Positions 47,605-58,389 of a stretch of DNA of 64,000 nt are shown in pieces. Below the pieces are notes generated by a model. That model was not told the DNA's origin. It saw nothing but the letters and a program-made list of their open reading frames with translations, and did no database searches. Position 1 is the first letter of the stretch. Each line of letters starts with the position of its first letter. Location of the stretch: the NCBI GenBank assembly GCA_947561395.2, contig OX387192.1, positions 6,980,221 through 7,044,220 on the forward strand, read 5' to 3'. Made by a program: the position numbers and the translations under genes. This stretch comes from Buxus sempervirens (taxonomy: Eukaryota; Streptophyta; Magnoliopsida; Buxales; Buxaceae).

Positions 47605-47789
47605 CATCTACACTTGCCAATTGCCAGCTCCAACCATGGTTCCATGTTACCATTGTAGTGCATAACGGCCGCATGCTCAATATCTGCCCGGTTGATGCTA
47701 GGATTATATCCTAGCATCATTTTGAAACAATAGAACGTAATAAGTCCTGGAGGTAACATTCCAAAGCCATAGCAATACCCTGTCTTCAT
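47605..47789 (-). pseudogene. GAUT-type galacturonosyltransferase (GT8) fragment
   Basis: A minus-strand frame contains LPPGLITFY, then LGYNPSINRADIEHAAVMHYNGNMEPWLELAI in pieces. This is the C-terminal GT8 signature of plant galacturonosyltransferases, Golgi enzymes of pectin synthesis; the HYNGNMxPW segment is the hallmark. Between the two blocks about 13 residues of the usual family sequence are missing or replaced by CFKM, and nothing recognisable precedes it. It is a short, probably captured, non-functional piece beside the ULP-like gene and in the same orientation. Confidence 0.75.
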
Positions 47790-47923
47790 TTTGAAACAAG
47801 AAATAAAACAAAATCAGAAATTGCAGAATAAAGACATAAATCGATGGCACTTTTCTTGTCTTTGCATGGAGACAAGTATGCTAAAGCAAAACAAGCATGG
47901 CATTGGTTCAAAAACTCACCATA

Positions 47924-49020
47924 TCATAGACACTTGTGATATATCCCAATTATATCCCTGTTTTTCCACTCCTTAAGATCAAATTGAATCCAGATTGTAT
48001 ACCGCACTTGATTTGCACTGTGGAGGACAAGGTCCACTAACAACTTCTGCCGGAAGTACTTTATATCAGCCTAAACAATTAGATCAATTCATTAATCAGT
48101 CCACACAGTCAATGAATTGAATTGAATCAAGTACGTAAAGCAATAAAAGCCAAAACACTTTCCTGGGAAAAATAGTGTGTCAATTTGTTGCCATCCCATA
48201 ACTCCATGAACTTTAGCATGAAGATTCCACAATCAAACCTAAATTCAGGAACAAGATTCATTAGGACTGTGAACAATTCCTTTAATTATGCAAGGATTGA
48301 CTCAAAACTATACCCGTTAGTTTGATGCGGGACATCAACGGAGACTACTTCCCATTGTGTTATGGGGACCTGAACATTATGCGTCCGATAGACCTTTTCC
48401 AATGCTTCTGCCTACACAGAAGAAAATGGAATCATGAGATTTGAGACAAAAACTAGTTAACTCCATTACTATTAATTTATACCTGGTGAAATAATAACAA
48501 ACCAGTTGTGAAACCAGTTTATGATATGCATCACGTCGTCTCGGCGGGAAGGAATCAAAGAGCTCAATTCTACAAGCTTTTAAATTGACGATAACCAAAA
48601 ACCAATGCTCCTCGTGACATACCAGGATGAATATCTGTGAACTCCAATATATATCAATAAATTATAGAAATAAAAAAGAAGTGCAGCTGAACATGACTCT
48701 ACATATCTAACTAATGCAATTTCATAGGACCTTACCAATTCGCATTGAACAATGTGAAAGCCAAGCTGGCGATCATCAAAAAAACATTTTTCCATATGTT
48801 CCAATGAATATTCTGCTCCAAGTACCATTTGCTACACACGTAGAGTTTTGATGTAAGCACAAAAGTGGGGTGTAAGATGGGAGCCATAGAAAATTCAATT
48901 CGGAAGACAAAAAGTTGGGATGCTTACACTAAAATAACTTGCCAAATAGTGCTTTTTCACACCTTTCTCATTAGCCAATTGTTGTTTCTTTATAAGACTT
49001 ATCCTGAGTGCGTGGACAAC
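47924..49020 (-). CDS. ULP1-like (C48) cysteine peptidase, C-terminal catalytic domain in six exons
   Basis: Six minus-strand exons join in phase with GT/AG borders: 49020-48928, 48831-48736, 48634-48483, 48411-48314, 48238-48157 and 48070-47924. Together they give a SUMO-protease-type domain. The catalytic His is in EEHWFLVIVNLK, the Asp in IELFDSFPP, the oxyanion Gln in PHQTN, and the Cys in FDCGIFMLKF. The C-terminal exon (FRQKLLVDLV) matches the usual end of the family. ULP1 peptidases process or remove SUMO. Copies inside plant MULEs form a known transposon-borne group. The N-terminal part was not found upstream, where the opposed minisatellite begins, so the gene is partial. Retention of all four catalytic residues suggests it decayed little or was selected. 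Confidence 0.8.
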
Positions 49021-49114
49021 CTACAGAAATAACCAAACATGTGTGGAAAAAGACGGTCCTATTCAAAGTATACAACATCCAATTTGTAAAGATAATAGCA
49101 TTAGGAACATACAA

Positions 49115-49778
49115 CACTATTTACAAGTCCGTAGCCTCGATTTACAAGTTCCTAAATGCAATTTACAAGTGGTTTACAAGTCCCTAAATGGAATTTAAAA
49201 GTCTGTGTAGACAGAATTTACAAGTCCGTAAATGAGGTTTACAAGTCTACTAACAAGGTTTACAAGTCCCTAAATGCAATTTACAATTGGTTTACAAGTC
49301 CCTAAATGCAATTTACAAGTGGTTTACAAGTCCGTAAATGGAATTTACAAGTTCGTTAACTCGGTTTACAAGTCCCTAAATGCAATTTACAAGTCCATAG
49401 ACTCGGTTTACAAGTCCGTAAATGAGTTTTAAAAGTCTACAAATAGGGTTTACAAGTCCCTGAATGCAATTTACAAGTGGTTTACAAGTCCTTAAATGGA
49501 ATTTACAAGTCCGTAGACTCGGTTTACAAGTTTATAAACTTAGTTTACAAGTCCGTAAATGAGGTTTACAAGTCTACTAACAGGGTTTACAAGTCTACTA
49601 ACAGAGTTTACAAGTCCCTAAATGCAATTTACAAGTGGTTTACAGGTCCCTAAATGCAATTTACAAGTCCGCAGGCTCGGTTTACAAGTCCCTAAATGCA
49701 ATTTACAAGTGGTTTACAAGTCCTAAATGGAATTTACAAGTCCATGAAGTTGCTTTACAAGTCCGTAAACTTGTTATA
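49115..49778 (+). repeat. 21-bp minisatellite, array 2 (plus sense)
   Basis: Units TTTACAAGTCCCTAAATGCAA (21 bp) alternate with the 11-bp TTTACAAGTGG. This is the exact reverse complement family of array 1 at 41925-43010. The array lies directly upstream of the ULP-like exons but antisense to them. Confidence 0.88.
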
Positions 49779-49854
49779 TTTTTATATGCTTGATTTCCCA
49801 TATTCGATTCACATTGGTGTATTTTGACATGAGATGACAAGTGTCAGGTAGGAT

Positions 49855-50070
49855 ATGGGTTGCAGCCGTGGGGTACTTTACTTGAATAGTAACAATAAAT
49901 CAGTTTGTATATTCTATAACCAAATGATTAACAGTGGAACGGTTTCTGGACTCAAGCAACATTTATCTGGAAGATATAAGAATGCAAGGCGGTTTACCCA
50001 AGGAGACACCAGAGAAACAAGGCAGATGAAAAAACATCTAAATAAAAGTTTCTGCTTCAAGGAAAGATAA
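49855..50070 (+). pseudogene. BED-type zinc-finger-like frame (hAT-transposase-like), partial
   Basis: The 71-residue frame contains LNSNNKSVCIFYNQMINSG and then SGLKQHLSGRYKNARRF. That spacing and the GLKQHLSG core resemble the BED zinc finger at the N-terminus of plant hAT transposases and derived host proteins. The second cysteine of the expected C-x2-C appears replaced (CIFYN), and the following residues (MKKHL) end in a stop. It is likely a captured or decayed fragment. A weaker frame at 50215-50439 in another phase was not recognised. Confidence 0.45.
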
Positions 50071-50074
50071 AGAG

Positions 50075-52950
50075 AGGGAGAAAGAAATCCATAGTAGGTT
50101 GACAGGACAAATAGAACCACCCGGACCAGATAACAAGAGTAAAATGATGAAGAATCACTTCCAAGAGAGTTGAGATGACATCTAAATTCTTTAGAAGAAA
50201 GACTTCTAGAGAGTATGGTGTGGGAAAAGGTCTCCTCAATGTATAATTCCTTAATTGTTGCACGTCCAGGTCTTTCTGCCGAAATAAACCGCCTGGGTCT
50301 ATTAGCTGAACCTATGCCATCATTGGATGCTATTGCAATACATAATAATATTTCCCTTGGAGGTGTGGCTCCCTCACCCTCTCATAAGCATGATACTTCA
50401 CCAAGTACTTATATATTCATCTCTTGGGCAAATTTGTGAAGATTGTTTCTTAGCACATGTAGATCGACTCTTGGAGAATATTGTTGTCTGTCCATTAGAT
50501 TTGTCAAATTTATACAACTCAAATCCTGAATTTTAATTTTTTTTATATTGATAGTAGTTCACCATGTAACATATAATACATGGAAGTTAAATATTATTTA
50601 AATACCAAAAACCAAATTATATATAATTTATAATGTACAAATAAAATATAACATGGATGAAAGGCTTGAACCAATGTTCAATAGCACTTAATCTTAAACA
50701 ATACTATGCATATTAAAGTAAGTAGTCTCATCAATCATCATTGTCATACATAAGGGAGAGATCATTATGCCACATATCTGTGTTGTGGCCCTATAAAAAA
50801 TAATGTGAAAGTGATAACAATGCATTAGATTAGAGTAATAATTAAACATGTATCCATTGACAAATAGTAATTGAGAAACTATAATTCTAGATTAACTTTT
50901 CTTAATAAATTTTAAAAAAAGCCTACATTGGCCCATTAGGACTCTGATATCAGCCATCTTACATCTCTTTATTTACTAATCAATTATTTTATTTATTTTT
51001 ATTTCTCAAATCTTAACTTTTATTTTTACTTTTCATTTTTCTTTTTTTTTCATGGGTGGGGGATGATTGTAGCTAGATTTCAAGCTGTCAATGTGCCATT
51101 TTAACTCAGAATTAAGCTAAGCTTGTTTGAGCTAAGCCTGAGCTAGATAATTAATTAGGCTTGTGACTTGAACCTAAGCTTTAATGAGCCTTACTCAAGC
51201 TTGGGAAGCTCAGTTAAACTTTCAATCATGTATGAAATCAGCAAATGATAAAACGAATAGGCTAGCCAAGGATGGTGTGACAAGAACTGAGATGTTTATA
51301 GGGGTTCACCTCGATACGATGCTACATGGTGACGTGTGATAGATTATGCATCATGATAATTATAGTAGTCTTTTTTTTTTCCCTTTTCTTTTCTTTTCAT
51401 TTTTCTCTTTTTCTGTTTAATTGTTTGTCTCTCCCTTGGGCTGGCTCACTTTTAATGGTTTGCTCTTCATGTCACTTCCTTAGACAACCTAAGCTTTGTC
51501 TCTGTTCTTATCCTTGACAGAATAACTTCATTACTCATAAGAGAAAAACAGTCTCCGAATCAACAAAATATACTCCTCTAGGCTGATTTTCTTTCTGGGA
51601 CATGGCATATTGAGAATAACTCTTAATGTTTGTTTCACAGAATAAACCTTCCAAAATCAGGGAAATCACATTCCACATCATAGAAGCCTGAAGGGATATC
51701 TAATTTATTAAGGAGGGGCCTGCTTATAATTATTTCCTGAAATAACTAATAAAATTATTAATACCCATATCAACATAAGTGGATCTCCACACGCTCAATT
51801 GACAACCTCTCCACTCTAGGCAAAGATTCACGAATAATTATACCCTGTCAATTCCAAAGGCTCTTCGGGGACTCTCTACATTACAGAACAAAAACCATAA
51901 GAACTCTTGCCATCGGCTTTTCACCATTCATTCTAAAATACTAAAAAATATTGTATCTCCTAAGCTCCTAAAAACATTTTCTCAATTTTTATCCTTGAGG
52001 CATTACAACCACATCGATGCATACACCATTTACAAGCTAATCTAGAGAAATCAATAGGAAAAAAAATTCTGATATGCCATTTCACTCTAATACATTAGAA
52101 TTTCAATTCGTTTCAATTTCCAGTAGAATTTCAAAATTTTCAGTTAGTTTCAAGTTTCAGTGTCATTTTGAAATTCTATTGAATTATATGAACGGATAAA
52201 CTTTACAAGCACCTATTCTTACTCCCAATCATGTTGAGAGCCTATTGCATTACATGTATTGATGAATTTTACAGACACTCTTATTTCTCCAAATGCAAAT
52301 AACAATCACAGAAGTAAAACCCGTGTTTTCATTTTTCCTTTTTCTATTGATTTGTTCTTTCTTGTTCGTCCTTTCCCATGTATTCTTTCAATTCAGAAGA
52401 AAAAAAAAAGTAACGACGAAAAGCACATCTAGATGGATTTTAGTGCTCAGAAAAACTCCAAAACCAGTAAAACATCAAGGAAAAATTCAGTGTTCCCTTT
52501 TGATACTTACACAGAGAAAGGAATGAACGCCCAGGCTCTTAAGGGTGCTGGTCTCTGTCCCGCTCTTTCTTTCTCCAGAGAACTTGAAGCCCTAAAAAGT
52601 CTGTAGAAGAAGAACAAGGCCGAGAAAATTTGGAGACGCCTCAGCTCACACTTTCGTAATTTCGAATTAAACTACCCGAAGATGAATTGATCAACATAGG
52701 AACAGAAAAAAAAAAATCCATTAATTTGATCACATCGTACCCTCTTGAAGGACCAAGAGCACACAAAAATGGTTGAGATCGAGCGCACGATGGCTGAAGC
52801 TGAAGCACAAGATGGTTTTCGCTCGATTGAAAAACCTAGGGCGAACAAGCGCTCGATGCCTTAAGAACACGAACACGATGGCTGGTGAACTCGATGAACA
52901 AGAAGTCGAACACGAAAAAGATGGTTTTCTCAAGGCAAAGGTTGCAATGC
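50075..52950. other. right interior of the MULE, no recognisable gene
   Basis: AT-rich sequence with short frames only. From about 52760 on, GAGCGCACGATGGCT / CGCTCGAT motifs form a subterminal region that mirrors the GATCGAGCGCC repeats at 38040-38230. Confidence 0.55.
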
Positions 52951-52959
52951 TTCTGGTCG

Positions 52960-53212
52960 TCCAGTTTTGGCGCTCGAATCCACAAAGCTTGAAGAAGAAG
53001 TTTCGCAGGGTTTAAGAGAAGGGCATTTCTGTAAACGTAAATGAGGGTAAAATGGGTAAGTGAAAGTCTAAAGGGGTATTCCCGTCCATGAACAGTAAAA
53101 CGCCACTTGTTTCCAAATGTTTTCAAAAAGTATCACTAAAAAGCAATTTCGATAAAGTTGGTGACTGAAAAATAATTATTTTCATAAACTAACACTAAAA
53201 AGCAATTTTGCC
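52960..53212 (-). repeat. right terminal inverted repeat of the MULE
   Basis: Inverse complement of 37806-38060. It ends GCAATTTTGCC at 53212, immediately before the tattaaaat duplication (53213-53221). Confidence 0.9.
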
Positions 53213-53475
53213 TATTAAAATAACCTAAAACCAATAGAAGCTAGGTTTCCTTCGTTTCCAAGTCTGGTTCTCCGAGTTCATCTGTTTTCCCCTTCTGCTT
53301 CTGGTTACTCAGCCTCGGGGCTGTTTCTCTAACATATCTCCAGGACAATCAGAGAAAGACTTGATCTTAGTTGCAGGTTTATAGCAGTATTTCAATTATT
53401 TTGGTTCTTTCAATGTTGGCTAACTAACTGTTTTTTCTCTCTGATGACTGTGGACTCGTCAGTGAGTCCAAATTC

Positions 53476-54463
53476 ATGAAACTACTTTTTTGGAATTGTC
53501 GTGGGTTAGGTCGACCCACGACTCCGCACCATTTGAAAGACCAAGTGTTTTGTTCTTCTCCTAGTATTGTACTGTTATCAGAGACATTAGTAGGTGAAAA
53601 AGTAGCAAGTAGGGTTGCCAGGAAACTTGGGTTTGCTCTTTTTTTTTGTTAAATCTGTGATTGACTGAAAAGAAGGTTTTTTAGTTTTGTGGTCCAACTT
53701 GGTAACATTGGACATTCTTGATTCCTCTAATTGGTTCGTACTGTCCCAGATTTCAGCTCAAGGAAGTACGTGGATGATCTTGTTCATCCATGCTAGTTAT
53801 AATGTGGATCGTCAATGCAAACATTAGCAGTGCATTGAATCCAGGTGTTTAGGTTTTTTAACTCCATGGATATTATTGAGTGATTTTAATGCAATGTTGT
53901 CCCAATCGGAGTAGAGGGGTGGAGCACCATTATCCCAAAGACAGGTGAACAACTTCCATGCTTTCATTAATAACTGTAATTTAAGTGAAATTGCTATGAA
54001 AGGTCCACAGTTTACATGGACTAATGGTCAGCTTGGATTTACTAGAATCTCTGAAAAAATTGACAGAGGATTTGCATCTATTGACTTCTTTAATTTGTTT
54101 CCTACCCCAATCCTCTTCTCCCAACCTATAATCGGCGTTGATCATTGCACTCTACTTGCAGACTTGAATCACGAGAACAGAGCAAGAAGGAAACCTTTCA
54201 GATTCAAGGCTTTCTGGCTACAGGAGAGCTCTTGTGAAGCTGTAATTGCAGAAGCATGGAGAAGGAGCAATCATGGCCAAACCCTATCTTCAAGATTGCG
54301 AGATCTGGCATTCAATCTGAAGAAGTGGAATCGTAATATTGTAGGTAACATCCACCATAAACTGTCTGCTATTAAACAGGAACTAACCTCAATCCAGGAA
54401 TATTTGTCTATTGCTCAGGATAGGCATCTTACTCAAAGTGAATCGGCCTTGCTGAAGGAGTAA
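53476..54463 (+). pseudogene. LINE ORF2, endonuclease domain
   Basis: An ATG at 53476 begins MKLLFWNCRGLG, the hallmark N-terminus of apurinic-endonuclease-like LINE domains, then SETLVG. The frame breaks near 53650. From 53945 to 54463 it continues with FTWTNGQ, ISEKIDRGF and the catalytic-site GVDHC stretch (SDH in active copies appears as VDH here). The endonuclease nicks target DNA to prime reverse transcription. Frame breaks make this copy inactive. Confidence 0.8.
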
Positions 54464-55190
54464 GAAAAATTGCTTAATCAGGAAGAAATTTTCTGGTTTC
54501 AGAAGTCGCGTATCAAGTGGCTGCAATGGGGTGATAAGAATACAGCTTTCTTTCACAAGACTACATTAATCAGAAGGCAGAAGAACTTCATCCACTCTTT
54601 CAAGACTGTAGCAGATGTGGAAATTACTGCGAGAGCTGAGATAGCTTTGCGTGTAATATCACACTTTGAAGAACTCTACAAGGCTCCACCACAGTGGAAA
54701 GAACTGGAATTGCCAAATTTACTGCCAAAGAAGGTAACTGAGCTCCACAATCACCTAATCTGTAAGATACCTTCTCCTCCTAAAATTTGGCAAGTTGTCA
54801 AGGATACGCCTTTGTATAAGTGTCCTGGTCCTGATGGTTATCTAGGAAGTTTTTATCAAAAATTCTGGAACATTGTTGGACCAGATGTGTGTGATTCAGT
54901 CCAAGGGTTTTTTCGATCAGGTCAAATGCCCCATAATTTTAATCATACTTATATAGCCCTGATTCCAAAGGTGCAGAATCCACAATATCGACCGATTAGC
55001 CTATGTAATTTTACTTTGAAAATTATATCAAGACTCCTGGTGAATCGGTTGAGACCTTTACTCCATCAACTTATCTCACCTGTTCAATCTGCTTTTGTAC
55101 CTGGAAGGAATATTAGGGATAATTTTCTTCTTCTTCACGAGATCTGTGTTGCTCATTCAATCTATTATTAATGCTTAACCAACCTATATG
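54464..55190 (+). pseudogene. LINE ORF2, N-terminal reverse transcriptase with catalytic core deleted
   Basis: After a stop at about 54462 the frame gives WLQWGDKNTAFFH, KCPGPDGYLGSFYQKFW, ALIPKV, YRPISLCNF and SAFVPGRNIRDNFLLLHE, the early RT blocks. It then ends (IYY and stop at about 55169). The next sequence, near 55190, matches a point well downstream in LINE RT (MSCFMLPQGIFDKLDQLSRRFFW). The YADD catalytic block and its surroundings are therefore missing. Confidence 0.85.
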
Positions 55191-56590
55191 ATGTCTTGTT
55201 TTATGTTACCTCAGGGAATTTTCGATAAACTTGATCAATTATCTAGAAGGTTTTTCTGGAAGAAACCTGATTCATCCCAAGGATTAGCCACTATCTGCTG
55301 GTATCGCATTACTCGACCATGAAGAAGTGGGGGATTAAATCTGAAGAGGTATTCAATCATGAATAAAGCTCTCCTTATGAAAGCTGCAAGGCATGTATAT
55401 ACAGGTAAGAACTCTTTATGGGTTAGTTTTATGAAACATCTCTACTTCCCAAATTCCACTTTCAAAGATGCTGGTTTCAAAACCTCTCAGTCGTATGCTT
55501 GGAAACAATTAGTTAAGTTAAAATCCCTCTTGGAAAAAGGTAGCTGTTGGTTAATTGCTAAAGGTGATAAAGTGGATATCTTTGAAGATGTTTGGCTTCA
55601 GTCTGGAGAGAAGATTCCAGCAACTCAGTACCCCCTAACCACCCTGAATACCACGAAGGTAATGAACCTTATTGACTCTAATTCAGGTGACTGGAATTTA
55701 ACACTTTTATCAAATCTTTGGAGTTCAGAGATAGTAACAAAGATCATGGCCACTCCAATTTCTACTATAGTAACTGAGGACATTATCATATAGCGCTTTA
55801 CTGCTAATGGACACTTTTCAGTGGCCTTGGCTTACAGGATGCTATTGGGTAATACTTCTTCTTCTCATCAAACAACTTGGTTATCTTGTTGGCATCTTCC
55901 TTATCCTCAGAAGATTAAACTTCACTTATGGAAAAGTTTGCATGGGGTATTGCCTATTGCTGGACTTTTAAATACCAGATTAAAATCTATTTCACCTGAC
56001 TGTCCATTTTGTCACCAGTCTAGAGAATCTGTGGAGCACCTTTGGATGGCATGTTCTTTTCTCTTGTGCTATCTGGTTGCAGACCATTGGTGGTGCCACT
56101 CAATCTGCTGGTCCACAACACTCCTTCCTTTCATGGTTTGAATACATCTCCTCTCTAAAAAGGCCTTTTGCAGATTTGACCAAGCTCAATATGCTAACTT
56201 CGATTGCTAATTTAGGATGGGCTTTATGGCTTCACCGCAATAGTATTGTTTTTCAACAACAGCGTCCTAGTGTCAGTTTGCTTGTGGATCATTTTAACCA
56301 TCTCCAGCAGGATTCTAATCTTATTAAGAAGTGCAAAGGTCTGAATAATTCAGAAAAGGACAGCATTCTATTTCAATGGTACCTTACAAAATTAATTTTG
56401 ATGGAGCTTATAGGAGGTGGTCTGGTCAAGCAAGTGTTGGCGTTATTATCAGAGATTCACTTGGGAATTTTGTAGGGGCTGTAGCTTCCATCTGTGAAGC
56501 CTCTTCAGCTTTACTAGCAGAAACTTTAGCAGTTATGGGGGGCATAAGGTTTGCTCAATATCTGGGACTCTCACATTATAGTTGAAGGTG
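55191..56590 (+). pseudogene. LINE ORF2, zf-RVT and RNase H regions
   Basis: Fragments 55359-55793 (GSCWLIAKGDKVDIFEDVWL), 55821-56141 (PQKIKLHLWKSLHGVLP, CPFCHQSRESVEHL: the zf-RVT cysteine/histidine cluster) and 56376-56585 (KINFDGAYRRWSGQASVG, ALLAETLAVMGG: RNase H) follow one another in different frames. Single-base indels and stops separate them. Decayed RNase H sequence continues to about 56850. Confidence 0.85.
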
Positions 56591-56900
56591 ACTCTTCATT
56601 GGTGATAAAGTTCCTATCCAACCCAATTTCAGATCCGCCATGGCAGCTACTTCTGATGTTATTGGAGCTCCTAAGACTTAACAGTTTTGTTTGCTAATAT
56701 AAGATATGCACACGTATTCAGAGAAGCAAACAAAATTGCTGATTTATTTGCCAATTTTGCTCTTCATAACCACTCCTATATTTGGGTTCATAAACCTCCG
56801 GCTACTTATCCATTGTACTATTTGATGAAGCTCAAGGTTTACAGTATGTAAGACAAGGTTTCTAGATTAATATAATTTTTGTTTATCCACCAAAAAATTT

Positions 56901-57404
56901 TTTTTGGTTCCATTCGGTTTATTGGTTTTAATCGAATCCTTGCCATCCATAGGTTAGCCAACGTATTGCCATACAAACTGTATGTCAGCTATATATATTT
57001 TACAAGAAAACATATAAAATTTATAAGCAAAAAATTTTTTTTATTTATACAATAAATTTTTTTTCTCATACGAACCAACTAGCATTAGTATTCAATTTCT
57101 TTTATTATCAATAATAAAGGAAGTAAATGAAATCTCAATTTACTTGTTTAGAATCGTACCTTATTTCTAAATTAAATTAAAAAAAAAAACTCCTATTTGC
57201 ATTAATTTTCTCAAGATTGGGTAGGAATTATCTTTTCAAGAAAATATTAGTTGTTATTGCAAGAAACCTCTGGTGCCTCATTGGCTTTTATTTATTTTTT
57301 GTTGAGAACATTCCCGAGAAGGAAGAAAAGAATCCTCGTGACACTTAGTAATTAAGGGACATGTCTTCCAAAGCTATCCATAAAATAAACGAATGGTATG
57401 GTAT
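56901..57404. other. AT-rich interval, nothing recognised
   Basis: Noncoding sequence with poly-A and poly-T runs; no repeats with clear boundaries. Confidence 0.5.
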
Positions 57405-58255
57405 ATGATCTGAAACATGGTTTTTTGGGCCGATACTAGGGTTCTCAGGTGACCCAGAAAGAAAAAAACAAACAAAAAAAAAAATTCAGGCATCGCTATG
57501 GATTGGCTAGTACCGGTCCAATACCGAATGATACAGTCTAGTACCATTTGGTCCATAGCCGATAGTCCAATTCAGCTCTGAAAAATCAGAAAAAGTTAAA
57601 AAAAAATTTTGTGAAAAAAAAAAATCAGAAAATTAGAGAAAATTCATAAAAATAAATTGGTACAAATTATAAACGATTGATATAAAATATAATATACAAT
57701 AAAAACGTAATAAAAAGATATGAAAATAATATGTTCAATTGTTAATATTAACACTATTTTAATATTATTACTATTATGTTAATATTACTAATAAGATTAC
57801 GTTATAAATAATAATAAAGCTATTAATATTAATATTGATAATATTGATAATATTATTAATATTAATGTTGTATTTGTAGCATTAACACTAATATTGTTTT
57901 TAGTGGAATATTATTTTTACTTAGCAATATGATTATTGTATCGTTTACATATTACACATTTTTATTGTTTATTATATTCATATCAATCATTTGTAATTTG
58001 TAATTTTTTTATGAATTTTCCCTTTTTCACAATTTTATTTTTTGTTTCTAAATTTTCACATCTAGGCAGGATTGGATCGGCTATGGACCAGACTGTACCG
58101 TACTGCCCAATACCATTCCAACTCCGACAATCCAACTCAATACTGCCCAAGTTTAAATCTTCCGAGGATTGGATGATCCCAAATCAGAATATCAAATCGG
58201 GACCATCCGATTCCGATACAGACCGATACCAACCAGTCCGGTAAACCATGACCTG
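57405..58255. repeat. degenerate long inverted repeat, MITE-like
   Basis: TGGTCCATAGCCGAT (57549-57563) is the exact complement of ATCGGCTATGGACCA (58076-58090), and similarity extends outward over about 80-150 bp per arm (GGTATTGG / CCAATACC, CATGGTTT / AAACCATG). The centre (57590-58060) is very AT-rich with ATTATTAATATT runs. Ends and target duplication could not be fixed. Confidence 0.55.
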
Positions 58256-58389
58256 GAAACCATACTAGTAAATGCCAATCATCCCGTTGGAATTCATGCT
58301 TTATAAGTTCTTTCACAATATATCTCCCGTTTTCAACATCACTCTATGGACAAAAAATGGGTAGACTAACCATTTTCGACTTTAAGCAA

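Larger units (their letters stand above)
37806..53212. mobile_element. 15.4-kb Mutator-like element carrying host gene fragments (Pack-MULE-like, ULP-bearing)
   Basis: Terminal inverted repeats of about 250 bp start GGCAAAATTGCTTTTTAGTG on both ends and are flanked by a perfect 9-bp duplication tattaaaat (37797-37805 and 53213-53221). Long TIRs plus a 9-bp duplication define the Mutator superfamily. Inside are exons of an ADP-glucose pyrophosphorylase large subunit, a GAUT fragment, a ULP1-like cysteine peptidase, a BED-finger-like frame, two opposed 21-bp minisatellites and a 123-bp palindromic array. No MURA transposase was recognised, so it is probably non-autonomous. Plant MULEs that carry ULP1-like genes (the Kaonashi type) are a known precedent. 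The intact duplication shows that the whole 15.4 kb moved, or was assembled, as one unit. Confidence 0.9.
53222..56900 (+). mobile_element. L1-type LINE, internally deleted
   Basis: ORF2 domains are in order: endonuclease, reverse transcriptase N-terminal half, zf-RVT and RNase H. The 3' end TAATATAATTTTTGTTTATCC followed by A/T-rich sequence is typical of plant L1 elements. The 5' boundary is uncertain; sequence right after the MULE duplication already looks like the LINE 5' region. No target duplication was identified. Confidence 0.82.

Noticed and set aside
48580..48828. Single 82-residue gene on the minus strand
   Set aside because: It reads through an intron; the first half is an exon of the ULP1-like gene and the rest is intronic.
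37797..53221. Interpretation of the MULE ends as two independent small MITEs
   Set aside because: The 9-bp flanks are identical and correctly placed for a single insertion, and the TIRs are inverted and complete on both sides.
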